Counted from the first letter of the stretch, positions 46,090-60,170 are shown. The stretch: DNA of 64,000 bases from Campanula takesimana (GCA_026119855.1 JAOWBW010001913.1:1-64000), one strand, 5' to 3'. The notes: generated by a model from the letters alone, not told the origin. Numbers and translations are program-made.

Positions 46090-48061
46090 TTAATTGAGAC
46101 AAAAAATCAGAAATTTGGTAAAAGTTGTAGCAATTGAATATTTAGTGTCAATATGCTCTATTTGAATAAATTTCTTTTCAACCAAAACTCTTAAAAGTGA
46201 TGACGAATCCAAGTATCATTATGAGAAAATTGTTCAAGCTTATATTGCATAACTTGAATCCAATCACCATATTTAAATGTCTCAAAAAAATTTACAGGTG
46301 CAAGAGAAAATACAAAACAAGAGTGTCTTACCTTAGCGTATGTGGTAGACATAGACACATACCTTACGATTTCTCGATAATCACCCAGTCTTGTTTTGTA
46401 TTCCACCACTTACTCCCCCTATCATTTGGGATATGCGATGATTCTTTTGGAGTCTTGAGGGATGTCTCTTGACCTGATCATGAACAGCCTCATAAAGGTT
46501 TTCATGAATTTTATTTGTGTAACTGGACTGACCTGTGGTGTTGCCACGGGTGTTACCTCTGGTGTTATAACACTAAGGCTAACACCTGGTCCAACTCTGT
46601 GGCCAACATTTGTTCTGAAATCTGAGACTTCAGCATCTCTTGAATGTTCTGCAGAGTCCATTAACTTTAGATGCCACAAAATTGTGTCATCTACTTGAGC
46701 TCTATTGCATGTTTCTTGTCCATAAGCATGATAACATGTGTCATTAGACCTTTTTCCTGTCATAACACAAGTGTTAGTGTGATTAAAAACTTCACAAGTA
46801 TTTCTATTAAACTTTACCTCCAAGTCTTCATCACACAATTGTCCTATGCTAATTAGGTTGGCCATCAACCCCCTAACATGCAATACATTGCTCAATTTTG
46901 GGAATCCAGGAATGTCTAGTGTCCTTCCCAATAATTTCACTTTTGGTTCCTCCCCCGTAAGTCACTAAGCCTCCACAAACGGATTCATAGTTTTTTAGAA
47001 AGTTTTTGTTACCCGTCATATGGCGTGAACATCCACTATCAAAGTACCATGAACCTGCATCGTTAGTCTTTAAGGCAGTGTAAACATCATCATATTTCAC
47101 ACCGGTCTTGGGTACACAATTTTTTGTGTGAACAATATTGATTTTCTGTCCAAGAGTGTTATCACTAGTGTTGGGAAACATTTCTGGCAACACCTGATTA
47201 TGAGAATTAGTGTTGTCACTGATGTTGGGCCACACAGGTGACGACATCATGTTTTTAGACAAATTATTTTTTAGTTTATAACAAAAAGGTTTAATGTGTC
47301 CATGAGCATTACAATAATGACATATAAACTTTCTTTTCGTGGACTTTTTCATTGAATAAACCTTTTTAATTGCTTTTTCTTTCACAAAAATAGTTTTGTC
47401 ATTTTCATCAAAAAGATGTTTAACAGTATTGTCAAAAGAATTTTGAAACCCAATACCTGCCCTGCGAGGCTTATCCAACTTGAGTACTTCATCCAACTTT
47501 GAAGTTCCAGTGTTGAGCTTTTTGAAAGTGGCTTCAGCTAAGGTCAATTTCGACCTCATCTTATCAAGTTCAACATCCCTTTTTGAAAGGAGGACCTCCA
47601 GTTTTGTCAATGAGTTTCTCAACTCATCATTTGAGTTTTTTAACTCATCATTCTCCTTTGTTAGAAATCTCTACCTTCTTGTGCTCTATTTTCCATTCTT
47701 TAAAAAGCGCCTCGTAGAGATCCTTTAGCCCATCAATGAGCTCATCTTTGCTTAAATCATTCTCATCCGGACTTCCTGTATCAACATCAATTGAACCATG
47801 AAAGCATAAAATGTCAGAAAAAATGTAAGTATTATACCTGCTCAGTGTTGGGCTTGGTGTTATCGCACTCCGGGCAACACCAGACACAACACCTTCTGAA
47901 TCTGACAGTGAATGTTTCCAAACCGTGGTAAACATGGGTGGCCGGTCAGGTTCTTTAATGTGTGGTGGCTCTCTTACCTCACTGTCACTAAAGGAATTAT
48001 GATTTGAGCCATCAAGAATAGAAAGTCTCTCAAGAGATAGATTAGCAAGACCTAAAGCCAT
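46090..48061 (-). pseudogene. unit 1 gag-protease and pol remnant
   Basis: ATG at 48061 opens gag. An extra A (TTAGAAATC instead of TTAGAATC near 47665) shifts the frame in the coiled coil. The rest carries the CCHC knuckle and the protease FDSGCSRHM. The second reading (46940-46422) is broken again near 46520 by a missing T and at 46410 by an extra T. All breaks are one-base length changes relative to units 3 and 4. Confidence 0.85.
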
Positions 48062-48095
48062 GACAACTGGACCAAACACTTAGTATGTCAAGTGT

Positions 48096-48112
48096 CCAGC
48101 TCTGATGCCAAT
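48096..48112 (-). other. unit 1 primer binding site
   Basis: On minus, ATTGGCATCAGAGCTGG follows directly after the 5' LTR of the unit and resembles the initiator tRNA-Met site TGGTATCAGAGC with one change. The same site stands at about 52548-52564, 56989-57005 and 61441-61457 in the other units. Confidence 0.85.
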
Positions 48113-49086
48113 TGAAAATGTCAATGGCCTTGGTTTTATAGGAAGTGTTATCAAAGGTGTTGTCAGAGCAACGATAACACTTCGGGCAACACTTTACACA
48201 CCCGCATTAAACAATTTTCAAAACGAGTTTGCAGCGGAAAGAAATTTGACATAGAGAGATAATATTTTCACAAGTTATATAAATATATAACTTGTGGTAG
48301 CCTCATGGCCAAAAAAGACTTTCACTAGAAGTATTTCTCTTAAGTACAAAGTCTAAACAACTCCTATCCTCTAAAGAAAATAAGAGTACAAAATGTGCTA
48401 GATACAAGAACCATCAATAAAGAAACAACACCCCCATCACAATCAAAAGGCTAGACCAATTTAGCCTTCAACAAATAGTTTCATCAAGAAACTAGATTGT
48501 GATGTTGGGTTGGGTGTTGTAACATCACTAGCACTTGGTCTAAGACTATGGGGTTTTAATAAATCTCTCTTGTGTTTGTAAATGAAACCCAATAGCCCTT
48601 TTTATAGCTGATTTTCAGTTTGCTCCCCACTCTAAATCACGTGGCCTCCTCTCCAATTAGTGGAGAAATTATAGCTTGAAGTGCTCTTTAAGTTTAGGGA
48701 CAAACTCTCATTTCCCACATGTTTTTATCTCTACATCAAGCTTCATCTTCTTGTACACTCCAGCTTTCTAGACTTGTACCCACATTTTTATTCAGCAAAT
48801 ATGAATGACCAAGCCTTCTCCCACGTTTTCCTTCTTTTCTTCCTTGAGTTACGCATAAATCTTGATTTATGCATAAATCTTCCTTTAACCAACTCCTTAT
48901 TGTAGCTCTATCATTTTGATCAACATTGAATGCTCATTTTGACCTACAAATAATATTAAACTTGCAGCAAATATTAAACATTTATATCCAATAATTTGTG
49001 AATAAATGATGAAACTACTAAAATAAATCCCGTCTGGGGTAACACTGTTGGCAGCACTAGTGGTAGCACCCTTTTCTGCACTAACA
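48113..49086 (-). repeat. array LTR2
   Basis: 974 bases. Shares AAGAGTACAAA and TATAGCTGATT with or near LTR1. It has a private four-base insertion (GCGGAAAGAAATTTG). It serves at once as 5' LTR of unit 1 and 3' LTR of unit 2. Confidence 0.93.
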
Positions 49087-50542
49087 ATCTCCCCCTTAGT
49101 TTCACATTTCTTCATAAAATAAATATGTGATATTCCTGCAAGACAAAGTTAGATAAATCTCCCCCTTAAAATAAAGTCTCCTTTAATGTAAGATCTCATT
49201 AAAAATGAAATCAAATGTTGTAACATTTTCCCAACATCTAACATTAATAGGATCAACATTTCAATCTCGCTCTAAATATCAAACTCCCACTTAATACGAA
49301 TTCCATTAAAAATAGAATCCGAAACACTTTCTTTCACCACATGTGCATGATTACCGGTTCATCACATTTTCTCTCCCTTTTTGTGAAGAAAGAAAATGAA
49401 AATCATTTATGCAAATTAAAATATGAACCTTAAAACACGTAGTACTATAAGTGTTGTTAGTGATGTTAACACTGACGGCAACATTGCCAGAAATAAATAA
49501 GTGAAATTTTGAAAAATTGAGTTGAGATAGAGAGAGATAGAAGAAGGTAGGAAGAGAGAGTACCAATGGGATTTCGGAGAGTGGTTTTAAGACTAGATGG
49601 ATTTGATTACAAATTTAGGTAATCCACAAACAATGACTAATATTTTCTAGTCTTTATGGAAAACAAACTTCAACAAGCCAACCAAAAGATTCGTTTTTTT
49701 TTAATGAAAAAGAAAAAAAAAAAATACAAATAAAATAATCAGAGTTGTACAAAGATAAAATCCAAATTTCAAATTTCAAATCGAAGTTGTTATGACATTT
49801 TAAATTTTATCTATGTATAACTCAAGTAACTAAAATAATAATAAAAAAAAAAACTAGAAACAAAGGATTTTTATAAAAAGATTTTGATCTCAAAAACCCT
49901 GTAGACTTTTTGAAATTCAAATTTTAATCAGAAAATCCCGAAAATAAAAAAAAAAAAACAATATAGCACCTACTGATTTGTTGCTGACAATGTTGGCAAC
50001 ACTTAGGATAACACATCAGAACAGATTCCCCTTGAAAATTTTCATGATATTTTTCTTTTATTTCGCACTTTAGGCAAACCTTTTAAATCATTTTTACACC
50101 TTTTTATTTACAAGGTAGCATCGTAGTAGCGAGCTCCGTGCCCCGAGTCTTTATAAGGTGTAGAAAATTTTGTGTTAGATTTCATACTGTTCAAGTAGGA
50201 TACACTGTAGCCGCGAACTCCATGTTCCTAATACTAAGTATAAAACCAACACTTTATACTCCCATTTGGCAAAGAAGCATCGTCACAGCGAACGCCGTGC
50301 CCCGAGTTACTTTGGGAATATATAATGCTTTTGCCTATTTCAATTTTCACACATTTATTGTTTAGTGACTTTGTCACTTTAAGCACACAAAGGGGATCTT
50401 TTCTAACTTGTTAACCTAAGTATAAACCATACCAGAACATAAAGGTCAGCAAGTGCCGCCATTAAAAAGGCTTTAAACAAAAATTAAAAAAATAGTTTTT
50501 TTTTTATTTATTAATGTACAACAACATCCGCAAGATGGTAGA

Positions 50543-52513
50543 TTAATTGAGACAAAAAATCAGAAATTTGGTAAAAGTTGTAGCAATTGAATATTTAGTG
50601 TCAATATGCTCTATTTGAATAAATTTCTTTTCAACCAAAACTCTTAAAAAGTGATGACGAATCCAAGTATCATTATGAGAAAATTGTTCAAGCTTATATT
50701 GCATAACTTGAATCCAATCACCATATTTAAATGTCTCAAAAAAATTTACAGGTGCAAGAGAAAATACAAAACAAGAGTGTCTTACCTTAGCGTATGTGGT
50801 AGACATAGACACATACCTTACGATTTCTCGATAATCACCCAGTCTTGTTTGTATTCCACCACTTACTCCCCCTATCATTTGGGATATGCGATGATTCTTT
50901 TGGAGTCTTGAGGGATGTCTCTTGACCTGATCATGAACAGCCTCATAAAGGTTTTCATGAATTTTATTTTGTGTAACTGGACTGACCTGTGGTGTTGCCA
51001 CGGGTGTTACCTCTGGTGTTATAACACTAAGGCTAACACCTGGTCCAACTCTGTGGCCAACATTTGTTCTGAAATCTGAGACTTCAGCATCTCTTGAATG
51101 TTCTGCAGAGTCCATTAACTTTAGATGCCACAAAATTGTGTCATCTACTTGAGCTCTATTGCATGTTTCTTGTCCATAAGCATGATAACATGTGTCATTA
51201 GACCTTTTTCCTGTCATAACACAAGTGTTAGTGTGATTAAAAACTTCACAAGTATTTCTATTAAACTTTACCTCCAAGTCTTCATCACACAATTGTCCTA
51301 TGCTAATTAGGTTGGCCATCACCCCCTAACATGCAATACATTGCTCAATTTTGGGAATCCAGGAATGTCTAGTGTCCTTCCCAATAATTTCACTTTTGGT
51401 TCCTCCCCCGTAAGTCACTAAGCCTCCACAAACGGATTCATAGTTTTTTAGAAAGTTTTTGTTACCCGTCATATGGCGTGAACATCCACTATCAAAGTAC
51501 CATGAACCTGCATCGTTAGTCTTTAAGGCAGTGTAAACATCATCATATTTCACACCGGTCTTGGGTACACAATTTTTTGTGTGAACAATATTGATTTTCT
51601 GTCCAAGAGTGTTATCACTAGTGTTGGGAAACATTTCTGGCAACACCTGATTATGAGAATTAGTGTTGTCACTGATGTTGGGCCACACAGGTGACGACAT
51701 CATGTTTTTAGACAAATTATTTTTTAGTTTATAACAAAAAGGTTTAATGTGTCCATGAGCATTACAATAATGACATATAAACTTTCTTTTCGTGGACTTT
51801 TTCATTGAATAAACCTTTTTAATTGCTTTTTCTTTCACAAAAATAGTTTTGTCATTTTCATCAAAAAGATGTTTAACAGTATTGTCAAAAGAATTTTGAA
51901 ACCCAATACCTGCCCTGCGAGGCTTATCCAACTTGAGTACTTCATCCAACTTTGAAGTTCCAGTGTTGAGCTTTTTGAAAGTGGCTTCAGCTAAGGTCAA
52001 TTTCGACCTCATCTTATCAAGTTCAACATCCCTTTTTGAAAGGAGGACCTCCAGTTTTGTCAATGAGTTTCTCAACTCATCATTTGAGTTTTTTAACTCA
52101 TCATTCTCCTTTGTTAGAATCTCTACCTTCTTGTGCTCTATTTTTTATTCTTTAAAAAGCGCCTCGTAGAGATCCTTTAGCCCATCAATGAGCTCATCTT
52201 TGCTTAAATCATTCTCATCCGGACTTCCTGTATCAACATCAATTGAACCATGAAAGCATAAAATGTCAGAAAAAATGTAAGTATTATACCTGCTCAGTGT
52301 TGGGCTTGGTGTTATCGCACTCCGGGCAACACCAGACACAACACCTTCTGAATCTGACAGTGAATGTTTCCAAACCGTGGTAAACATGGGTGGCCGGTCA
52401 GGTTCTTTAATGTGTGGTGGCTCTCTTACCTCACTGTCACTAAAGGAATTATGATTTGAGCCATCAAGAATAGAAAGTCTCTCAAGAGATAGATTAGCAA
52501 GACCTAAAGCCAT
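50543..52513 (-). pseudogene. unit 2 gag-protease and pol remnant
   Basis: The same layout as unit 3. Gag opens at ATG 52513 but ends early, where CCATTC has become TTATTC near 52146, creating a stop on minus. The coiled coil, knuckle and protease part lies downstream (52075-51326). A missing base at about 51321 (CATCACCCCC) shortens the second reading, which otherwise runs to 50543. Confidence 0.85.
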
Positions 52514-52564
52514 GACAACTGGACCAAACACTTAGTATGTCAAGTGTCCAGCTCTGATGCCAAT

Positions 52565-53529
52565 TGAAAATGTCAATGGCCTTGGTTTTATAGGAAGTGT
52601 TATCAAAGGTGTTGTCAGAGCAACGATAACACTTCGGGCAACACTTTACACACCCGCATTAAACAATTTTCAAAACGAGTTTGCAGCGGAAATTTGACAT
52701 AGAGAGATAATATTTTCACAAGTTATATAAATATATAACTTGTGGTAGCCTCATGGCCAAAAAAGACTTTCACTAGAAGTATTTCTCTTAAGTACAAAGT
52801 CTAAACAACTCCTATCCTCTAAAGAAAATAAGAATACAAAATGTGCTAGATACAAGAACCATCAATAAAGAAACACACACCCCATCACAATCAAAAGGCT
52901 AGACCAATTTAGCCTTCAACAAATAGTTTCATCAAGAAACTAGATTGTGATGTTGGGTTGGGTGTTGTAACATCACTAGCACTTGTCTAAGACTATGGGG
53001 TTTTAATAAATCTCTCTTGTGTTTGTAAATGAACCCAATAGCCCTTTTATAGTTGATTTTCAGTTTGCTCCCCACTCTAAATCACGTGGCCTCCTCTCCA
53101 ATTAGTGGAGAAATTATAGCTTGAAGTGCTCTTTAAGTTTAGGGACAAACTCTCATTTCCCACATGTTTTATCTCTACATCAAGCTTCATCTTCTTGTAC
53201 ACTCCAGCTTTCTAGACTTGTACCCACATTTTTATTCAGCAAATATGAATGACCAAGCCTTCTCCCACGTTTTCCTTCTTTTCTTCCTTGAGTTACGCAT
53301 AAATCTTGATTTATGCATAAATCTTCCTTTAACCAACTCCTTATTTGTAGCTCTATCATTTTGATCAACATTGAATGCTCATTTTGACCTACAAATAATA
53401 TTAAACTTGCAGCAAATATTAAACATTTATATCCAATAATTTTGTGAATAAATGATGAAACTATAATAAATCCCGTCTGGGGTAACACTGTTGGCAGCAC
53501 TAGTGGTAGCACCCTTTTCTGCACTAACA
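52565..53529 (-). repeat. array LTR3
   Basis: 965 bases. Carries AAGAATACAAA and TATAGTTGATT like LTR4 and LTR5. It has private changes including AACACACACCCCATC and several single-base deletions. Confidence 0.93.
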
Positions 53530-54982
53530 ATCTCCCCCTTAGTTTCACATTTCTTCATAAAATAATATGTGATATTCCTGCAAGACAAAGTTAGATAAAT
53601 CTCCCCCTTAAAATAAAGTCTCCTTTAATGTAAGATCTCATTAAAAAATGAAATCAAATGTTGTAACATTTTCCCAACATCTAACATTAATAGGATCAAC
53701 ATTTCAATCTCGCTCTAAATATCAACTCCCACTTAATACGAATTCCATTAAAAATAGAATCTGAAACACTTTCTTTCACCACATGTGCATGATTACCGGT
53801 TCATCACATTTTCTCTCCCTTTTTGTGAAGAAAGAAAATGAAAATCATTTATGCAAATTAAAATATGAACCTTAAAACACGTAGTACTATAAGTGTTGTC
53901 AGTGATGTTAACACTGACGGCAACATTGCCAGAAATAATAAGTGAAATTTTGAAAAATTGAGTTGAGATAGAGAGAGATAGAAGAAGGTAGGAAGAGAGA
54001 GTACCAATGGGATTTCGGAGAGTGGTTTTAAGACTAGATGGATTTGATTACAAATTTAGGTAATCCACAAACAATGACTAATATTTTCTAGTCTTTATGG
54101 AAAACAAACTTCAACAAGCCAACCAAAAGATTCGTTTTTTTAATGAAAAAGAAAAGAAAAAAAATATACAAATAAAATAATCAGAGTTGTACAAAGATAA
54201 AATCCAAAATTTCAAATTTCAAATCGAAGTTGTTATGACATTTTAAATTTTATCTATGTATAACTCAAGTAACTAAAATAATAATAAAAAAAAAAACTAG
54301 AAACAAAGGATTTTATAAAAAGATTTTGATCTCAAAAACCCTGTAGACTTTTTGAAATTCAAATTTTAATCAGAAAATCCCGAAAATAAAAAAAAAAAAA
54401 CAATATAGCACCTACTGATTTGTTGCTGACAATGTTGGCAACACTTAGGATAACACATCAGAACAGATTCCCCTTGAAAATTTTCATGATATTTTTCTTT
54501 TATTTCGCACTTTAGGCAAACCTTTTAAATCATTTTTACACCTTTTTATTTACAAGGTAGCATCGTAGTAGCGAGCTCCGTGCCCCGAGTCTTTATAAGG
54601 TGTAGAAAATTTTGTGTTAGATTTCATACTGTTCAAGTAGGATACACTGTAGCCGCGAACTCCATGTTCCTAATACTAAGTATAAAACCAACACTTTATA
54701 CTCCCATTTGGCAAAGAAGCATCGTCACAGCGAACGCCGTGCCCCGAGTTACTTTGGGAATATATAATGCTTTTGCCTATTTCAATTTTCACACATTTAT
54801 TGTTTAGTGACTTTGTCACTTTAAGCACACAAAGGGGATCTTTTCTAACTTGTTAACCTAAGTATAAACCATACCAGAACATAAAGGTCAGCAAGTGCCG
54901 CCATTAAAAGGCTTTAAACAAAATTAAAAAAATAGTTTTTTTTTTATTTATTAATGTACAACAACATCCGCAAGATGGTAGA

Positions 54983-55834
54983 TTAATTGAGACAAAAAAT
55001 CAGAAATTTGGTAAAAGTTGTAGCAATTGAATATTTAGTGTCAATATGCTCTATTTGAATAAATTTCTTTTCAACCAAAACTCTTAAAAAGTGATGACGA
55101 ATCCAAGTATCATTATGAGAAAATTGTTCAAGCTTATATTGCATAACTTGAATCCAATCACCATATTTAAATGTCTCAAAAAAATTTACAGGTGCAAGAG
55201 AAAATACAAAACAAGAGTGTCTTACCTTAGCGTATGTGGTAGACATAGACACATACCTTACGATTTCTCGATAATCACCCAGTCTTGTTTGTATTCCACC
55301 ACTTACTCCCCCTATCATTTGGGATATGCGATGATTCTTTTGGAGTCTTGAGGGATGTCTCTTGACCTGATCATGAACAGCCTCATAAAGGTTTTCATGA
55401 ATTTTATTTTGTGTAACTGGACTGACCTGTGGTGTTGCCACGGGTGTTACCTCTGGTGTTATAACACTAAGGCTAACACCTGGTCCAACTCTGTGGCCAA
55501 CATTTGTTCTGAAATCTGAGACTTCAGCATCTCTTGAATGTTCTGCAGAGTCCATTAACTTTAGATGCCACAAAATTGTGTCATCTACTTGAGCTCTATT
55601 GCATGTTTCTTGTCCATAAGCATGATAACATGTGTCATTAGACCTTTTTCCTGTCATAACACAAGTGTTAGTGTGATTAAAAACTTCACAAGTATTTCTA
55701 TTAAACTTTACCTCCAAGTCTTCATCACACAATTGTCCTATGCTAATTAGGTTGGCCATCAACCCCCTAACATGCAATACATTGCTCAATTTTGGGAATC
55801 CAGGAATGTCTAGTGTCCTTCCCAATAATTTCAC
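54983..55834 (-). pseudogene. unit 3 pol remnant with integrase and RT cores deleted
   Basis: A 283-codon open frame in another frame from gag-protease. It begins with the post-protease segment (FPKLSNVLHVRGLMANLIS) and reaches ILWHLKLM, where the gag-pre-integrase zinc region should start. It then jumps to the linker before RT (HRISQMIGGVSGGIQTR) and the first RT residues (FETFKYGDWIQVMQYKLEQF). It jumps again to the last residues of RNase H (HFLRVLVEKKFIQIEHI, TFTKFL). So integrase, the catalytic RT and most of RNase H are missing by two internal deletions shared by all units. The upstream overlap with the gag-protease frame is 68 bases. Confidence 0.85.
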
Positions 55835-56954
55835 TTTTGGTTCCTCCCCCGTAAGTCACTAAGCCTCCACAAACGGATTCATAGTTTTTTAGAAAGTTTT
55901 TGTTACCCGTCATATGGCGTGAACATCCACTATCAAAGTACCATGAACCTGCATCGTTAGTCTTTAAGGCAGTGTAAACATCATCATATTTCACACCGGT
56001 CTTGGGTACACAATTTTTTGTGTGAACAATATTGATTTTCTGTCCAAGAGTGTTATCACTAGTGTTGGGAAACATTTCTGGCAACACCTGATTATGAGAA
56101 TTAGTGTTGTCACTGATGTTGGGCCACACAGGTGACGACATCATGTTTTTAGACAAATTATTTTTTAGTTTATAACAAAAAGGTTTAATGTGTCCATGAG
56201 CATTACAATAATGACATATAAACTTTCTTTTCGTGGACTTTTTCATTGAATAAACCTTTTTAATTGCTTTTTCTTTCACAAAAATAGTTTTGTCATTTTC
56301 ATCAAAAAGATGTTTAACAGTATTGTCAAAAGAATTTTGAAACCCAATACCTGCCCTGCGAGGCTTATCCAACTTGAGTACTTCATCCAACTTTGAAGTT
56401 CCAGTGTTGAGCTTTTTGAAAGTGGCTTCAGCTAAGGTCAATTTCGACCTCATCTTATCAAGTTCAACATCCCTTTTTGAAAGGAGGACCTCCAGTTTTG
56501 TCAATGAGTTTCTCAACTCATCATTTGAGTTTTTTAACTCATCATTCTCCTTTGTTAGAATCTCTACCTTCTTGTGCTCTATTTTCCATTCTTTAAAAAG
56601 CGCCTCGTAGAGATCCTTTAGCCCATCAATGAGCTCATCTTTGCTTAAATCATTCTCATCCGGACTTCCTGTATCAACATCAATTGAACCATGAAAGCAT
56701 AAAATGTCAGAAAAAATGTAAGTATTATACCTGCTCAGTGTTGGGCTTGGTGTTATCGCACTCCGGGCAACACCAGACACAACACCTTCTGAATCTGACA
56801 GTGAATGTTTCCAAACCGTGGTAAACATGGGTGGCCGGTCAGGTTCTTTAATGTGTGGTGGCTCTCTTACCTCACTGTCACTAAAGGAATTATGATTTGA
56901 GCCATCAAGAATAGAAAGTCTCTCAAGAGATAGATTAGCAAGACCTAAAGCCAT
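55767..56954 (-). CDS. unit 3 gag-protease, 395 aa, intact frame
   Basis: From ATG 56954 (MALGLANLSLERLS) the frame is open for 395 codons. The N-terminal gag domain usual in SIRE-type elements is not recognisable. An acidic N part is followed by a coiled coil at about residues 107-186 (LTKENDELKNSNDELRNSL), then a CCHC knuckle C247, C250, H255, C260 (CHYCNAHGHIKPFC), and the aspartic protease active site D341-S-G (WYFDSGCSRHMTG). The frame ends soon after the protease flap, before its second hallmark. The open frame may or may not be expressed. The translated sequence equals that of unit 4. Confidence 0.85.
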   Translation of the reverse strand: MALGLANLSLERLSILDGSNHNSFSDSEVREPPHIKEPDRPPMFTTVWKHSLSDSEGVVSGVARSAITPSPTLSRYNTYIFSDILCFHGSIDVDTGSPDENDLSKDELIDGLKDLYEALFKEWKIEHKKVEILTKENDELKNSNDELRNSLTKLEVLLSKRDVELDKMRSKLTLAEATFKKLNTGTSKLDEVLKLDKPRRAGIGFQNSFDNTVKHLFDENDKTIFVKEKAIKKVYSMKKSTKRKFICHYCNAHGHIKPFCYKLKNNLSKNMMSSPVWPNISDNTNSHNQVLPEMFPNTSDNTLGQKINIVHTKNCVPKTGVKYDDVYTALKTNDAGSWYFDSGCSRHMTGNKNFLKNYESVCGGLVTYGGGTKSEIIGKDTRHSWIPKIEQCIAC

Positions 56955-57005
56955 GACAACTGGACCAAACACTTAGTATGTCAAGTGTCCAGCTCTGATG
57001 CCAAT

Positions 57006-57973
57006 TGAAAATGTCAATGGCCTTGGTTTTATAGGAAGTGTTATCAAAGGTGTTGTCAGAGCAACGATAACACTTCGGGCAACACTTTACACACCCGCAT
57101 TAAACAATTTTCAAAACGAGTTTGCAGCGGAAATTTGACATAGAGAGATAATATTTTCACAAGTTATATAAATATATAACTTGTGGTAGCCTCATGGCCA
57201 AAAAAGACTTTCACTAGAAGTATTTCTCTTAAGTACAAAGTCTAAACAACTCCTATCCTCTAAAGAAAATAAGAATACAAAATGTGCTAGATACAAGAAC
57301 CATCAATAAAGAAACAACACCCCCATCACAATCAAAAGGCTAGACCAATTTAGCCTTCAACAAATAGTTTCATCAAGAAACTAGATTGTGATGTTGGGTT
57401 GGGTGTTGTAACATCACTAGCACTTGGTCTAAGACTATGGGGTTTTAATAAATCTCTCTTGTGTTTGTAAATGAAACCCAATAGCCCTTTTTATAGTTGA
57501 TTTTCAGTTTGCTCCCCACTCTAAATCACGTGGCCTCCTCTCCAATTAGTGGAGAAATTATAGCTTGAAGTGCTCTTTAAGTTTAGGGACAAACTCTCAT
57601 TTCCCACATGTTTTATCTCTACATCAAGCTTCATCTTCTTGTACACTCCAGCTTTCTAGACTTGTACCCACATTTTTATTCAGCAAATATGAATGACCAA
57701 GCCTTCTCCCACGTTTTCCTTCTTTTCTTCCTTGAGTTACGCATAAATCTTGATTTATGCATAAATCTTCCTTTAACCAACTCCTTATTTGTAGCTCTAT
57801 CATTTTGATCAACATTGAATGCTCATTTTGACCTACAAATAATATTAAACTTGCAGCAAATATTAAACATTTATATCCAATAATTTTGTGAATAAATGAT
57901 GAAACTATAATAAATCCCGTCTGGGGTAACACTGTTGGCAGCACTAGTGGTAGCACCCTTTTCTGCACTAACA
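57006..57973 (-). repeat. array LTR4
   Basis: 968 bases, of the AAGAATACAAA / TATAGTTGATT type. It serves as 5' LTR of unit 3 and 3' LTR of unit 4. Confidence 0.93.
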
Positions 57974-59436
57974 ATCTCCCCCTTAGTTTCACATTTCTTC
58001 ATAAAATAAATATGTGATATTCCTGCAAGACAAAGTTAGATAAATCTCCCCCTTAAAATAAAGTCTCCTTTAATGTAAGATCTCATTAAAAAATGAAATC
58101 AAATGTTGTAACATTTTCCCAACATCTAACATTAATAGGATCAACATTTCAATCTCGCTCTAAATATCAAACTCCCACTTAATACGAATTCCATTAAAAA
58201 TAGAATCCGAAACACTTTCTTTCACCACATGTGCATGATTACCGGTTCATCACATTTTCTCTCCCTTTTTGTGAAGAAAGAAAATGAAAATCATTTATGC
58301 AAATTAAAATATGAACCTTAAAACACGTAGTACTATAAGTGTTGTCAGTGATGTTAACACTGACGGCAACATTGCCAGAAATAAATAAGTGAAATTTTGA
58401 AAAATTGAGTTGAGATAGAGAGAGATAGAAGAAGGTAGGAAGAGAGAGTACCAATGGGATTTCGGAGAGTGGTTTTAAGACTAGATGGATTTGATTACAA
58501 ATTAGGTAATCCACAAACAATGACTAATATTTTCTAGTCTTTATGGAAAACAAACTTCAACAAGCCAACCAAAAGATTCGTTTTTTTTAATGAAAAAGAA
58601 AAGAAAAAAAATACAAATAAAATAATCAGAGTTGTACAAAGATAAAATCCAAAATTTCAAATTTCAAATCGAAGTTGTTATGACATTTTAAATTTTAAAT
58701 TTTATCTATGTATAACTCAAGTAACTAAAATAATAATAAAAAAAAAAACTAGAAACAAAGGATTTTATAAAAAGATTTTGATCTCAAAAACCCTGTAGAC
58801 TTTTTGAAATTCAAATTTTAATCAGAAAATCCCGAAAATAAAAAAAAAAAAACAATATAGCACCTACTGATTTGTTGCTGACAATGTTGGCAACACTTAG
58901 GATAACACATCAGAACAGATTCCCCTTGAAAATTTTCATGATATTTTTCTTTTATTTCGCACTTTAGGCAAACCTTTTAAATCATTTTTACACCTTTTTA
59001 TTTACAAGGTAGCATCGTAGTAGCGAGCTCCGTGCCCCGAGTCTTTATAAGGTGTAGAAAATTTTGTGTTAGATTTCATACTGTTCAAGTAGGATACACT
59101 GTAGCCGCGAACTCCATGTTCCTAATACTAAGTATAAAACCAACACTTTATACTCCCATTTGGCAAAGAAGCATCGTCACAGCGAACGCCGTGCCCCGAG
59201 TTACTTTGGGAATATATAATGCTTTTGCCTATTTCAATTTTCACACATTTATTGTTTAGTGACTTTGTCACTTTAAGCACACAAAGGGGATCTTTTCTAA
59301 CTTGTTAACCTAAGTATAAACCATACCAGAACATAAAGGTCAGCAAGTGCCGCCATTAAAAAGGCTTTAAACAAAAATTAAAAAAATAGTTTTTTTTTTA
59401 TTTATTAATGTACAACAACATCCGCAAGATGGTAGA

Positions 59437-60170
59437 TTAATTGAGACAAAAAATCAGAAATTTGGTAAAAGTTGTAGCAATTGAATATTTAGTGTCAATA
59501 TGCTCTATTTGAATAAATTTCTTTTCAACCAAAACTCTTAAAAAGTGATGACGAATCCAAGTATCATTATGAGAAAATTGTTCAAGCTTATATTGCATAA
59601 CTTGAATCCAATCACCATATTTAAATGTCTCAAAAAATTTACAGGTGCAAGAGAAAATACAAAACAAGAGTGTCTTACCTTAGCGTATGTGGTAGACATA
59701 GACACATACCTTACGATTTCTCGATAATCACCCAGTCTTGTTTGTATTCCACCACTTACTCCCCCTATCATTTGGGATATGCGATGATTCTTTTGGAGTC
59801 TTGAGGGATGTCTCTTGACCTGATCATGAACAGCCTCATAAAGGTTTTCATGAATTTTATTTTGTGTAACTGGACTGACCTGTGGTGTTGCCACGGGTGT
59901 TACCTCTGGTGTTATAACACTAAGGCTAACACCTGGTCCAACTCTGTGGCCAACATTTGTTCTGAAATCTGAGACTTCAGCATCTCTTGAATGTTCTGCA
60001 GAGTCCATTAACTTTAGATGCCACAAAATTGTGTCATCTACTTGAGCTCTATTGCATGTTTCTTGTCCATAAGCATGATAACATGTGTCATTAGACCTTT
60101 TTCCTGTCATAACACAAGTGTTAGTGTGATTAAAAACTTCACAAGTATTTCTATTAAACTTTACCTCCAA
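59437..60170 (-). pseudogene. unit 4 pol remnant, frame-shifted
   Basis: The same two-deletion remnant as unit 3. A missing T near 60173 (AAGTCTCATCAC) and a missing A near 59634 (CTCAAAAAATTT) split it into two readings. The content is otherwise the same: the RT-proximal segment and the RNase H tail end at 59437. Confidence 0.82.
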
